Assembly (NCBI RefSeq): GCF_013414195.1
Contig: NZ_JAATTV010000006.1
Span: 146,648 to 210,647, forward strand
Source: Psychrobacter sp. BI730
GTDB lineage: Bacteria > Pseudomonadota > Gammaproteobacteria > Pseudomonadales > Moraxellaceae
Direction of reading: 5' to 3'
Length of the DNA stretch: 64,000 bases
Made by a program: the position numbers and the translations under genes. How positions within the stretch are numbered: position 1 is the first letter of the stretch; every line of letters begins with the position of its first letter. The notes under the pieces are model-generated. The model did no database searches. It was not told the origin of the DNA and worked only from the letters and a program-made list of their open reading frames with translations. This document shows positions 36,493-46,300 of this stretch, in pieces.

Positions 36493-38937
36493 TCATTCTT
36501 GTAGCTGCTTATGCAAAATTCTTCGCAATGTCAAAATGGTCTGCGGATTGGTCTGGATACTATGACCGCCATTGATAATGGTTTCAGACGCAGCACCATC
36601 GAGATGGGCACTATTATAAGGAACGATACCATCTGACAAACGCTCGGTCAGTGCTTGACTGATATCATCATTGACTGTCACAGCGGCAACAAGCGGCTCG
36701 GGTGGTAGCTGTGATGTCTCAGTATTATCGCTGACATCAACGCTCCCCGTTTCATTTCCAGAATTGTCTTCTACCGCTTGAGACAAATCGATCTTGGCAC
36801 CGTTTGGTTGCGTTTGTGCCAGTCCTTTAGTGATATCGGCATCATTGTTGGCTATGATTGAATGGTAAGTGATCCGCTCATTAATAGTGATGTCTTTGGT
36901 TAACTCTATAAAAGAAGACTTATCACTTAACTGGCTGGCACCGTTCTGCAAATATAACGCGCCCAGTGGGTTTTGCGCCAAGTCGCCTTGTGTTGCAATG
37001 GTCGCTAAGTTATCAGTGAATGTTTTGACCAGACCTACAGGTAAGTAAACGATGCGGCGTAGTGCACGGGTGAACCAACGATCTGCATAATCGGTACCAC
37101 GGAAAGGTGCAGATAGAAAAACAGCAGTGTCTACTTGCGGCAACGCCTGTAGCTCAAATCGTTCCTTTAACTCATCTTCGCCAAAAGAAGTCTTAATCGC
37201 GTTACGGATTTGCTGTTTCTCATTGCTAGAGAGGATATCTTTATCATTGAGCTTATCTAAATCATCGACTAAATTTTCATCAGAAAGCATCATGCGAGCG
37301 ATAATGGCACCCATACTATGACTGATAATCACACTATTTCGACTGGCACGATTTTGTCCATTGGGATCAGTCTGCTGGTAGGTGCTGTTGATTAACTGCT
37401 GAATCTGATAACGATTTTCTAAAATAGGCAGATTGGTTGGATAGAATATTTGCCAAACTTGGTAATTATCACGCAGCTTGTCATCATTAAGAATATCGTT
37501 GGTTAGATTGACCCAAGTGGCCGGACTAGAGGCTAGCCCGTGCAACATAATCAACACGCGTTTATCAGTATCATAAGGCTCAAGCATGAAGAGTTTGGGC
37601 AGCTGAGCATCTGGCTGGCGTGTAATCAAGTTTAAATAACCCACACCATCTAACTGGTTTTCTGATAACCATAAGCCATATCCCGCGGAAAAATTGGCTG
37701 CCAGTGGGTAGTCATCATTGAGGATATTGACGGATTCGGTTTGGTACGGATTGTATAAATTAATATCAAGCTTACGACTGCTCAGTGAGTCTAATACGCT
37801 ATCGCCGTCTGGCTTAATCAGACCCGTTAATAACAGGTGTCCAGTCGGATAAATACGAGAGCTTGGCTCGCTGTCGTCGGTGTTTTTATCTTCATTTGTT
37901 AGTCGACCAGATAAGGAGGCGACCAGTAACTGACGGATTGTGGTGGTGTAGCGATCATCCAATGACGCCACCAAACTGATGCCCAAACCAGGGCGCTTAC
38001 TCACGGAATTGAGACCGGAGAGTCGCAGTTCATAAGTGGATGATAAGTCTGCCAAAGCGGAAGTTTGTTTATGAGCGTTTTGCAGATAGTTGTTTTCGTT
38101 GGGCAAATAAATATCAAGGTTATAGTTATCTACTGTCACTTTCATGACTTTGACTTGGTCTGTCGCTTTGCCCTTTAGTGGAGGTCGATTGGCAATCGCT
38201 GCTTCATCCGTGTTGTCACGCTTGGTAGAGGTTATTGGCAAATACTCTACCGTCGTATCACCCATCAATTTATTGGCGTTTTCAGTCGATTGATAAATTT
38301 GAGTAATAACGTCATTGCTAGCAGCGTTATAAATATCTTGGGTTTGGATATCATTGTCATTCGGAATACGGTTTTGCGCACGATGGCTATTGCTATTTTG
38401 CTCTGCACCTTCAAAGTCATGGGTCAGACTGTCATAAAACAGATAGGTGTAGCTGTATTTGACGGCATCAAATAACCTTGCTTGATAATCGGTCAAACAC
38501 AGGTCAGTCTCTTCTTGCTGTGTTTTTGAATCCTCATTACTTAAAGGCGCATTGGCGTAATACGGATCAAGTGGCGGGCGTGCAAGCGCATTACGACAGT
38601 TTTTTGAATCAGATAGTTGACGCGCTTTTGCATAGTGCAGTTCTGCAAAAATAGCTAAGGCAGGCCGATAGTGCCTGTTAAGCATACTATCAGAGAGCTG
38701 AGTCAAGCATAAGTCAAATTGCTGCATACAGGCTTGCTCATTCAGTCCTGCTGATAGCAAAGCAGATGTTGTGTCGCTACTTAGCGCATTGTCAGTGACG
38801 ATATTGCCGCGCTGCGCTGAGATGGTCTTGGCCGAGGCTTGTTTATCGACCGTCACTGTACTACACGCTGGTAGCAATACTGCTGCCGCCAAAAGCATAA
38901 GTGACGTAATGGGCAGGGTTTTTTTATTAATATGCAT
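36493..38937 (-). CDS. Large lipoprotein alpha/beta hydrolase (predicted serine esterase/lipase)
   Basis: An 814-residue protein from ATG 38937 (11 more residues if ATG 38970 is used). A lipobox AVLLPAC with Cys at residue 25 follows a basic signal, so it is a predicted lipoprotein. Residues 40-440 show no known domain. The C-terminal half has the alpha/beta-hydrolase oxyanion segment LIMLHGLASSPATWVNL, the nucleophile elbow IISHSMGAIIARMM near residue 540, and a late GGHSIQTNP that could supply the catalytic His. An acidic Asn/Thr-rich insertion stands before the last segment. The substrate is unknown; a PGAP1/lipase-like role at the cell envelope is a guess. It is a single transcription unit. 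Confidence 0.82.
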   Translation of the reverse strand: MHINKKTLPITSLMLLAAAVLLPACSTVTVDKQASAKTISAQRGNIVTDNALSSDTTSALLSAGLNEQACMQQFDLCLTQLSDSMLNRHYRPALAIFAELHYAKARQLSDSKNCRNALARPPLDPYYANAPLSNEDSKTQQEETDLCLTDYQARLFDAVKYSYTYLFYDSLTHDFEGAEQNSNSHRAQNRIPNDNDIQTQDIYNAASNDVITQIYQSTENANKLMGDTTVEYLPITSTKRDNTDEAAIANRPPLKGKATDQVKVMKVTVDNYNLDIYLPNENNYLQNAHKQTSALADLSSTYELRLSGLNSVSKRPGLGISLVASLDDRYTTTIRQLLVASLSGRLTNEDKNTDDSEPSSRIYPTGHLLLTGLIKPDGDSVLDSLSSRKLDINLYNPYQTESVNILNDDYPLAANFSAGYGLWLSENQLDGVGYLNLITRQPDAQLPKLFMLEPYDTDKRVLIMLHGLASSPATWVNLTNDILNDDKLRDNYQVWQIFYPTNLPILENRYQIQQLINSTYQQTDPNGQNRASRNSVIISHSMGAIIARMMLSDENLVDDLDKLNDKDILSSNEKQQIRNAIKTSFGEDELKERFELQALPQVDTAVFLSAPFRGTDYADRWFTRALRRIVYLPVGLVKTFTDNLATIATQGDLAQNPLGALYLQNGASQLSDKSSFIELTKDITINERITYHSIIANNDADITKGLAQTQPNGAKIDLSQAVEDNSGNETGSVDVSDNTETSQLPPEPLVAAVTVNDDISQALTERLSDGIVPYNSAHLDGAASETIINGGHSIQTNPQTILTLRRILHKQLQE

Positions 38938-39275
38938 TACTGTCTGTTTGCTAAAGCCAGCGAAAGTCATAAGTCAGTCCAATAAACGGTGGTTATGAGA
39001 GTATCAATAATGAAAGTAGCAATTGATAATGAGTGTAGCGCAACTTTTGGCATTAGACTATTCATTTGCAGTTCTACAAAAGCATGTTTTAAAACGAAAG
39101 TGTTTCTACTAGTCGAAAAAAAGCGCTTTTGTCTTATAGATATAAAACAAAAGCGCTTGGTATTTAAAGCTTGGATTTAGATTATTTATTAGAGATTTGA
39201 CCTAGTGAAGGTTTTATTAAACAAATATCTTATGAATCAAACCCTCAATAGCTAATCTCAACAAGTATAAAATTT
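38938..39275. other. 338-bp intergenic region with a terminator
   Basis: Contains the upstream region of the hydrolase gene and, at 39116-39158, the terminator of the TPR-protein gene. A 63-codon frame on the plus strand runs through the terminator and lacks a ribosome site; it is not accepted. Confidence 0.55.
39116..39158 (-). terminator. Intrinsic terminator after the TPR-protein gene
   Basis: Perfect 12-bp stem aagcgcttttgt/acaaaagcgctt with a 14-base loop, T-run on the minus strand. Confidence 0.75.
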
Positions 39276-40400
39276 CTAAGCACCTGGTTTTACACTGATG
39301 TCAGGGGCAGGAATATCCCAAATATAGAATTTGCCTTCTTCAACGAGTTTGATTTGTTGAGGAATAACAGTATTGTTAGGGTATTGCCCTTCAAGACGAC
39401 GTAGGCGCTCTAACGCATTAGCACGGCGGTCACTAAGTAGATCTGACTGTGCCAAGCTTTGTTCTGCTTCGGTGTACCCTAAAGCGACCGCACGATCTAG
39501 ATACTTTTGACCTTCTTTAAAACCGCCACCTTCTGATAGCATCATACCGTATAAGAAGTTAGCCTCACCACTATCAGGTTGCAGTTTGATAGCGCGATCG
39601 ACATACTGACCACCACGTACCGTGTAGTCTGAACCCAAATCTAGATTACGACCCATACCGTTTAGCTTAGCGGCACGAAGCAATACATCAAAAGACGCGT
39701 CTGGCGACTTGGCATATGGCTCGATCCAATCAGCCAATACTTTGATTTTTTCACGCGTGTAATGGCGCTGTGAGCGGTTAGGGAAGTTTGGTGGATAGTG
39801 ACGCGCGTTAGGGGACACGTCAGCGATGAAGTCATCTAATAAACTGACATCAAGCTTATCAGTACCTAGCCCTTTTTGTTGTGGAATTAGTACGGTTTTG
39901 ACAAAGCTCATGTCTGAGAGCTGTACCTGCGGTGTAGGAATATTCGGAAGTTGTCCGCTACGCAAGTCGATACCGGTAGCTGTCATTGGACCAGGCTCAT
40001 AGACACGAGTAGTGCCGTTCATGACAGGTGCAGCAGCAGGCGACATCATTTGTGGTGTTTGAGGTTGAGCAGTGCTAACAGATGCGTTGTTTTGCAGAGT
40101 GCCGCTTAGTTGCATGTTAGTTGTTTGCGCATTAGTCGGCTGGCTGTTGCTCGCAGGTGTTGCTGGCAAGCTTGTTTGAGCGGCATTGGCTTGAGCAGGA
40201 CTGATAGCTGCATTAGGACGAGCAAGACGAATCACACGTTTGCTTGAATCCATTGCACTAGGTACAGCCGTTGCAGTGGCGTCAGTTTCTGCAGCGTTTA
40301 CAGGTGCAGATAACAGCATGGCACAGGTTGCAGCCATGACGGTCAACTTTGCAAACTTCGGTGACTTAATAGAGTGGCTACTAGAGAGAATCGCTTTCAT
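39276..40400 (-). CDS. Exported TPR-like repeat protein of unknown function
   Basis: A 374-residue protein. The signal peptide ends LLSAPVNA/AET. Residues 37-160 are an Ala/Thr/Gln/Asn/Pro-rich spacer without fold. The C-terminal half (about 190-345) is helical and contains TPR/Sel1-like units: GGQYVDRAIKLQPDSGEANF, YGMMLSEGGGFKEGQKYLDR and AVALGYTEAEQSLAQSDLLS. It ends in EEGKFYIWDIPAPDISVKPGA. It is probably periplasmic and may mediate protein contacts. I recognise no specific family beyond the repeats. It stands alone between coq7 and the hydrolase gene. Confidence 0.75.
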   Translation of the reverse strand: MKAILSSSHSIKSPKFAKLTVMAATCAMLLSAPVNAAETDATATAVPSAMDSSKRVIRLARPNAAISPAQANAAQTSLPATPASNSQPTNAQTTNMQLSGTLQNNASVSTAQPQTPQMMSPAAAPVMNGTTRVYEPGPMTATGIDLRSGQLPNIPTPQVQLSDMSFVKTVLIPQQKGLGTDKLDVSLLDDFIADVSPNARHYPPNFPNRSQRHYTREKIKVLADWIEPYAKSPDASFDVLLRAAKLNGMGRNLDLGSDYTVRGGQYVDRAIKLQPDSGEANFLYGMMLSEGGGFKEGQKYLDRAVALGYTEAEQSLAQSDLLSDRRANALERLRRLEGQYPNNTVIPQQIKLVEEGKFYIWDIPAPDISVKPGA

Positions 40401-40636
40401 AAAAATCGTTACCTTGTTTAATTTATTTGGTTGTTATTCATTGATTGGACGGTAATATAAATAGCGCATTGCTGCAAAATCGTACAAATTTTTAATACCG
40501 TAGCAAATTAAGCTTTACGCTATCTGTGGTAGGATTGTTAATCGCTAGAATTAAGCAAACTTACGTAAATCTGTGCAGACGTTGATGAGTAAGAAAGTCG
40601 ACAACAGCAACTAACCACAGTACCTGTAACCATAAG

Positions 40637-41281
40637 CTATAAATGATAAGCGGTATCTTTCATGCGATTTGCCATCCATCGCATGGTCCGACGTACTGGG
40701 GGAGACAGGGCAGCGCCGCCACTTGCAAGTGCTAGCTCACGATGGTGCAGCTCCTCTTTATCCATTTGTGCCAGTATTTCTTTTGAGCGCTGATCATGTT
40801 CAGGTAATTGCTTGATATGATCCTGTAGATGCTCGCTGACCTGAGCTTCTGTCTCCGCTACAAACCCTAGACTAAACTCGTTTGAGATCGCGCCTGCGAC
40901 TGCACCGAGTCCAAAAGACATACCGTACCAAAGCGGCGTAAATACGCTAGCATGGCTACCAAGTTCGCTTAGACGAGTCTCGCACCAGACCAAATGATCG
41001 ACTTCTTCTTCGGCCGATTGTTGCATGGCTTGTTTGACACCACTATCTTTTGCGGCAAACGCTTGGCCATGGTATAGACCTTGCGCACATACTTCACCGG
41101 TATGATTGATACGCATAAGACCTGAGACGTGCCGCGCCTCTGTGATGGTCAGCTCAGGAATCTCATCGCTACTGACGGGCAACGGCCGCGTGCTTGGATT
41201 GGAATGTGGCACGACAGCTCGTAATGCCTTATCGACCCCAAGTAACAACTGGTCAATTTTAGATAAAGGACGCAGGGTCAT
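40637..41281 (-). CDS. coq7: Demethoxyubiquinone hydroxylase Coq7
   Basis: A 214-residue di-iron carboxylate monooxygenase for the penultimate hydroxylation of ubiquinone synthesis, replacing the flavoprotein UbiF of E. coli. The iron ligands are visible: GLMRINHTGEVCAQGLY, the ExxH in EEEVDHLVWCE, an ETEAQVSEHL segment and the second ExxH, EELHH. The bound N-terminal and C-terminal sequences match Pseudomonas Coq7. It is a single gene with about 240 bases on each side. Confidence 0.96.
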   Translation of the reverse strand: MTLRPLSKIDQLLLGVDKALRAVVPHSNPSTRPLPVSSDEIPELTITEARHVSGLMRINHTGEVCAQGLYHGQAFAAKDSGVKQAMQQSAEEEVDHLVWCETRLSELGSHASVFTPLWYGMSFGLGAVAGAISNEFSLGFVAETEAQVSEHLQDHIKQLPEHDQRSKEILAQMDKEELHHRELALASGGAALSPPVRRTMRWMANRMKDTAYHL

Positions 41282-41527
41282 AACTCACTCCTGATGGTGT
41301 TAAAAACTGTCAATAAAATAAAATGTATTACCGTTTAAACGCAACGGCATGATGCGTATTACTATAACAAACAATCCAAATTATCGGCTCGAATATTATT
41401 GTCTAGATAGCTCATAAATAATCTATAGATAGTGGGCAAACTACTATAGCTATCATAATGACGAAGTCATAAACGTAACATTAGACTGTATCTATGGAAC
41501 CAAACTTATTTAAGGCGTTAACCGTAT

Positions 41528-42859
41528 TTACGGCGCTATACCATCGTTGGTTTGGATAACGGCATGCTTAATATGTTTATTGAGTTTGATGTATAAAAAT
41601 GCACCAAACACTATATTCAATAGCCCTGTCACCAAAAATAGCTGCGGTAGCGTAAATCCTAAAACATTTAAGATAACAATTGCAAAAATCGCTGAGGTAA
41701 CCATAAATATCGCGTTAAAAATATTATTCGCGCCAACAATACGTGCTCGATGACTCTTAGGTGCGTAGGCTTGCATAGAAGCATATAGCGGTACGATGTA
41801 CAAACCACCGCTGAAACCTAATAAGAATAAATCCGCGAAGACACGCCAGCTACCACTTATATTAAACAAATCACCGATGCCAAGTAATGTGTCATTATTC
41901 ACATTTATATCTAAACCTGAAAGTGAAAAATACAAATCAATAGCAAAGATACTTAATCCAGCAATACCAAAAGGCAATAGACGCAAGCTGACTTTGTTTT
42001 TGGTCAATGTTTTGCACAGCACCGAACCGATTGACACGCCAACAGAAAACAATGTGAGTAAGAAAATAACGACTGACTCATCACCAAGCAAAATCACCTT
42101 GCTGAACTCTGGCACTTGGGTCAAAAACGTCGCCCCATAAAACCAAAACCAGCTGTTACCAAGAATGATAAAGAACAAAAAAGGCAAAGAGTATAAGTAA
42201 CGAACCGTGGCTAAGCTGGTTGTAATAATATTCCAGTTAATCTTCAGGTCAGGCTGCATCGCTGGCATATTAGGAATATATCGTGCAGCTAAATATCCCA
42301 AAACAGCGACAATCAACACCGTGGCACTAATCCAATACAGTGACTGCGATAGCTGAGTCAAAATACCAGCGACAATCATCCCGACCAAAATAGCCAGCGA
42401 AGTACCCATCTGAAAAAGGCCGTTGGCGCCGACCAACTCATCTTCTTTCATCGCTTGTGGCAAATAAGCGTATTTAATCGGTCCAAAGAAAGTTGAATGT
42501 GTACCCATCAAAAACAACGCGACAAACAGTAGCGCATACCATTCAAAGACAAAGCCGACTGCGGCAACTGCCATGATGACCAGCTCAAGGAGTTTGATAA
42601 ACTGCGTGAGCTTTGATTTTTCATATTTATCAGCAATCTGTCCTGCCAAAGCAGAAAACAAAAAGTAGGGTAGGATGAATAACATAGCGGCCAAGTTATT
42701 AAGGATGCTGACCTCTACACCCAATTTACTGGCGGCAGTATAAGTAAGCACCAATATGAGCGCCTGCTTAAAAATATTGTCATTGAATGCGCCCAAAAAC
42801 TGGGTGAAAAACATAGCGCTAAAACGACGGCGCTTGAATAACTGAAACTGGTTGGACAT
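41528..42859 (-). CDS. MFS transporter, LplT-like (lysophospholipid transporter group)
   Basis: A 443-residue 12-helix major-facilitator protein. The N-terminus FFTQFLGAFNDNIFKQALIL and the loop GQIADKYEKSKLTQFIKLLE, then THSTFFGPIKYAYLPQAMKE, match the LplT/Aas-associated MFS group that flips lysophospholipids. In many relatives an acyltransferase (aas) is fused or adjacent, but none is next to it here. I chose ATG 42859 (MSNQFQLFKRRRF), with agga 6 bases upstream; the open frame runs to 42940. It is divergent from tamA. Confidence 0.85.
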   Translation of the reverse strand: MSNQFQLFKRRRFSAMFFTQFLGAFNDNIFKQALILVLTYTAASKLGVEVSILNNLAAMLFILPYFLFSALAGQIADKYEKSKLTQFIKLLELVIMAVAAVGFVFEWYALLFVALFLMGTHSTFFGPIKYAYLPQAMKEDELVGANGLFQMGTSLAILVGMIVAGILTQLSQSLYWISATVLIVAVLGYLAARYIPNMPAMQPDLKINWNIITTSLATVRYLYSLPFLFFIILGNSWFWFYGATFLTQVPEFSKVILLGDESVVIFLLTLFSVGVSIGSVLCKTLTKNKVSLRLLPFGIAGLSIFAIDLYFSLSGLDINVNNDTLLGIGDLFNISGSWRVFADLFLLGFSGGLYIVPLYASMQAYAPKSHRARIVGANNIFNAIFMVTSAIFAIVILNVLGFTLPQLFLVTGLLNIVFGAFLYIKLNKHIKHAVIQTNDGIAP

Positions 42860-43342
42860 GGACATTCCTACAGATAAATCGCGACTGATAGAGAAAATAG
42901 CGGCGCTGAACGACAATTTTTTTATGATAATAATCGTCAATTTTATTAAAAACTATATCAAGATATAGCATAGGTTTTATCAATATTAAGCCGTATAATA
43001 GCAAGGCTTCGGTGAAAATACATGCAGTCAATGCTATGATTCGATATTTAACTAAGTTATGATTTATAAATTTTATGTGATTGCGTTTTAGGGTATAAAT
43101 AGTAGTGAAAACAAAGGCTACTACCCATTAATGCTATCTATAAGCTAGTAGCCTTCTCTAAGCTAGTAGACCTACAAGGCAGTAGACATACATTGCTAAA
43201 GCCGACACTATAGATAACCAGTCATAAAATTAAAGTAGTAAACCATTAATTCCAGATAACTGCTATAAGTTTATTCACCGGTCAGACTTGACGATCGTTA
43301 TCGTTGATAAGATTGTGCCGCGTGAGCTGATAGGACGTAAAG
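42860..43342. other. 483-bp divergent intergenic region with short repeats, upstream of tamA
   Basis: Contains an inverted repeat aaggctacta (43114-43123) / tagtagcctt (43146-43155) and a direct repeat taagctagtag (43141 and 43159). There is no ORF support. A ribosome site agga precedes tamA. Confidence 0.55.
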
Positions 43343-46300
43343 ATGATAAAGCAGCCTTCAACTCGAGCATTCAAGGGTCTCATGATGCAGCGTGACACAG
43401 CCATAATTCAAAACGATAATAATAATCCAAGTACATATCCAGCAACGCCGCGTAAAAATTTCAGACGTTCGGCATTGTGCACTGCGCTTGCGACCAGTTT
43501 GTTCGGTATGGCATCTGCGGCAATGGCAGATACCATTAATAATGCAAACAATACGGCTATCACCAACTTATCTGCTAGTAATCAAACGCTTAGCAATCAA
43601 ACGCTTAGTAACCAGACTAACAATAGTCAAAGTGCGAATGATCAGGCGTCTATCAAGCAGTCAGCTATATTGTCCGATGACGATACTCAGCTAGATATGG
43701 CTCTAGATGCGCTACGTCTGAAAAAAGCAGTAGAACAAGGCATCATCGATCAGTCAATATTGGACGACTATAGCGAACAGAGCTTGGGCATTAAGAAACC
43801 TAACTCGACAAAGTCAGGATCTAAAAACTCGTCCACGCAAAATGCCAATGCTCAAAACTTATCTTCTCAAAACAACAACACTCAAAATCTAGAAACTTTC
43901 ACTGATAGTCCAAGCAATTCATATAATCCAAATAACGCTCAATCAATCGCTTCTAATGATGACCTGTTGCAACAAGCAACCGAGATTCAGCAGCAGGGTT
44001 ATCAAATGATGACCCCTGAGCAGATCGATCGTGAGCTAGCGGCAATGGATGCGCAGAATGCTCAAGACATTGACAGTATCAATATTAGCAATAATGATAG
44101 TGATTTTGATGCGCCAATCGCTACGTTAGATGACACAACATCGCCAATTGGTCTAGATACAGAGCTAGATGCAACAAACTTGCCAGCACCCAACAATCTT
44201 GATACGTTGGGTAGAAGTGAAACCACGGAAGAACAGGCGAGCGCAGCTGAAGGGATGTCACGTCCGATCGAGGTAAGTGGCGCTGTTAGCAATGAAGATG
44301 TCGTTAGCAATGAAGCTATTGTTAAGAATGAAAATAGCCTGACGACTGATGATAGTAGTGATGAGGTGATAGCTGGTACGAATGTGCCTGCCAATGTAGA
44401 AGGTACGACGACAGATATTATCAATCCTAATGACTATCTACCAGATTATCAGAATGATACTCAGGCCGTTGATCAAAGTATCGAACAAGCCAATAGACCA
44501 CGGCCACGCGCACGCAATAGAGGTAATATCGTGACGCGTCTCTACAATCGCTTTTTTAATGACGGTGGCGTGGTGGCTTTGCCAAATGTAGAAACCGCTA
44601 TTTATCTAGAGCAAGTATCTGCTGAAGACTCTCCTAATGGTAAGGCTCAGCTAGTTGAAGCTGATAATGACATTCAGCCAATGAAAAACATCAAAGCAGC
44701 ACTGGATGATACTTCCGTTCAGTCGGTTATTGACTTTACTGCGGCATTGCCACGTTTGCGCGAAACAGCACAGAATGCTGCTAAAGCCGTTGGTTACTAT
44801 GAGGTTGAGCTGCGTTTGACCCAGCCTGATCGCGATACAGTCAATGTTGTGATTGAAGAGCTAGGCGAGCCGGTACTGGTAGACAGCCGTATTATTGAGA
44901 TTCGCGGTGAGGGCAGTGAGCAAGAAGAGTTTGCATCGCTTGAGGCAGACTTGCCGCCGCAAGAAGGTGATATTTTTAATCACCGTGTCTATAAGAGCAG
45001 TAAAGCGGCTTTAGAGTCCTTGAGCAATACCTATGGCTATTTCGACCAGTACTGGCTGAACAAATCTGTTGATATCATCTTGCCTGATAACAAAGCGGAT
45101 GTCTCGTTGGTTTACAACACAGGTGATCGTTACGAGTTTGACGATGTGGTGTTTTTTACTTACGACAAAGAAACCAATACGCTGACCCAAGATCCTGACA
45201 AGTTACCAGTAGAGCTTTCATTGTTACAACAGCTCTATGGCTTTACGCCTGGCGAGCCGTTTTATCGTCCAGCAGTCACGAAGTTTAGTAATGACTTATC
45301 GGCAACTCGTTACTTTAATACGGTCAACGTCGAGTCGATACTACCACCAACTGATAGTAGTGAAGCTGGTACCTTGGCGTTTGACAATGCTGCTACCGAG
45401 GGTAACGACACATTAGATGACGATATTAATAATGTGGACAATGATAGCGTCGCAGATCTGAGTAGCAATGATGGCGCAGCTGCCTTAAATGTGACGGCTA
45501 GTAAAGAAGATACGGTTAACGATAATAGTGATATAGGTGCAGAGAGCGATAGTGCTCTGAGTGCTAATAGTGGCGAGACGGTCAATGAAGCGGATATCGC
45601 TGCTATTGATTTTGAGGCTGATGAAGCCACCCTTGATAAGCTGCAAGCCATCAGACAAAAAGCAGAACGATTAAGCCGCTTGCCGAATGATCGCGTGCTT
45701 GATGAAAAAGATCAGGAAGCCGATAATTTATTGGGCAAAATCAGTGATTCAATCAGCAATGTCGCACAAAAGATATTCCCTGATGAGAAGAGTCTGATCG
45801 CTGACGAAAACTTTGTACCACCAACGCTAGCAGGACGTAAAACGCCGCAAGACGTTGCAGAAAGCAAAAAAGTACCTTTATATGTGTTTGTATACGCGGA
45901 TAAACCACGTGATGCTCAAGTTGGTCTGGGTTATGGTACAGATACTGGCGTTCGCGCCACCGCAAAAATAGACTACAACTTGCTCAATCGCCAAGGCTAT
46001 CAAGCAGGTGCAGAAACGGAAGTTTCGAGAATCAGCAAAAACGTGGCTGTGTATGCCAGTCGACCATGGAAGCACCCGCTCAATGATAAGCTAGATGCAC
46101 GTCTTACTTATGAAGAGGAAGTGATTGACCAAGGTGAAGGCAACTTTGATCTATCAACCACAACGCTAAAAGCGGCTTTGGCACGTAACATTCGTAGTGA
46201 CACTGGCTGGAATCGCAGCTACTCTGTGCGTTATCGCTTGGATGAGCTTGAGACAGGGGTTGATGGGGCAGCACTAGATGATCTGCCTATCCGCTTTACC

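Noticed and set aside
38989..39180. 63-codon plus-strand frame
   Set aside because: Runs through a strong minus-strand terminator, lacks a ribosome site and overlaps the hydrolase upstream region.
43576..43625. Short tandem repeat near the tamA start (possible CRISPR-like pattern)
   Set aside because: Only two to three copies of a coding repeat (NQTLS); no spacers and no cas genes.
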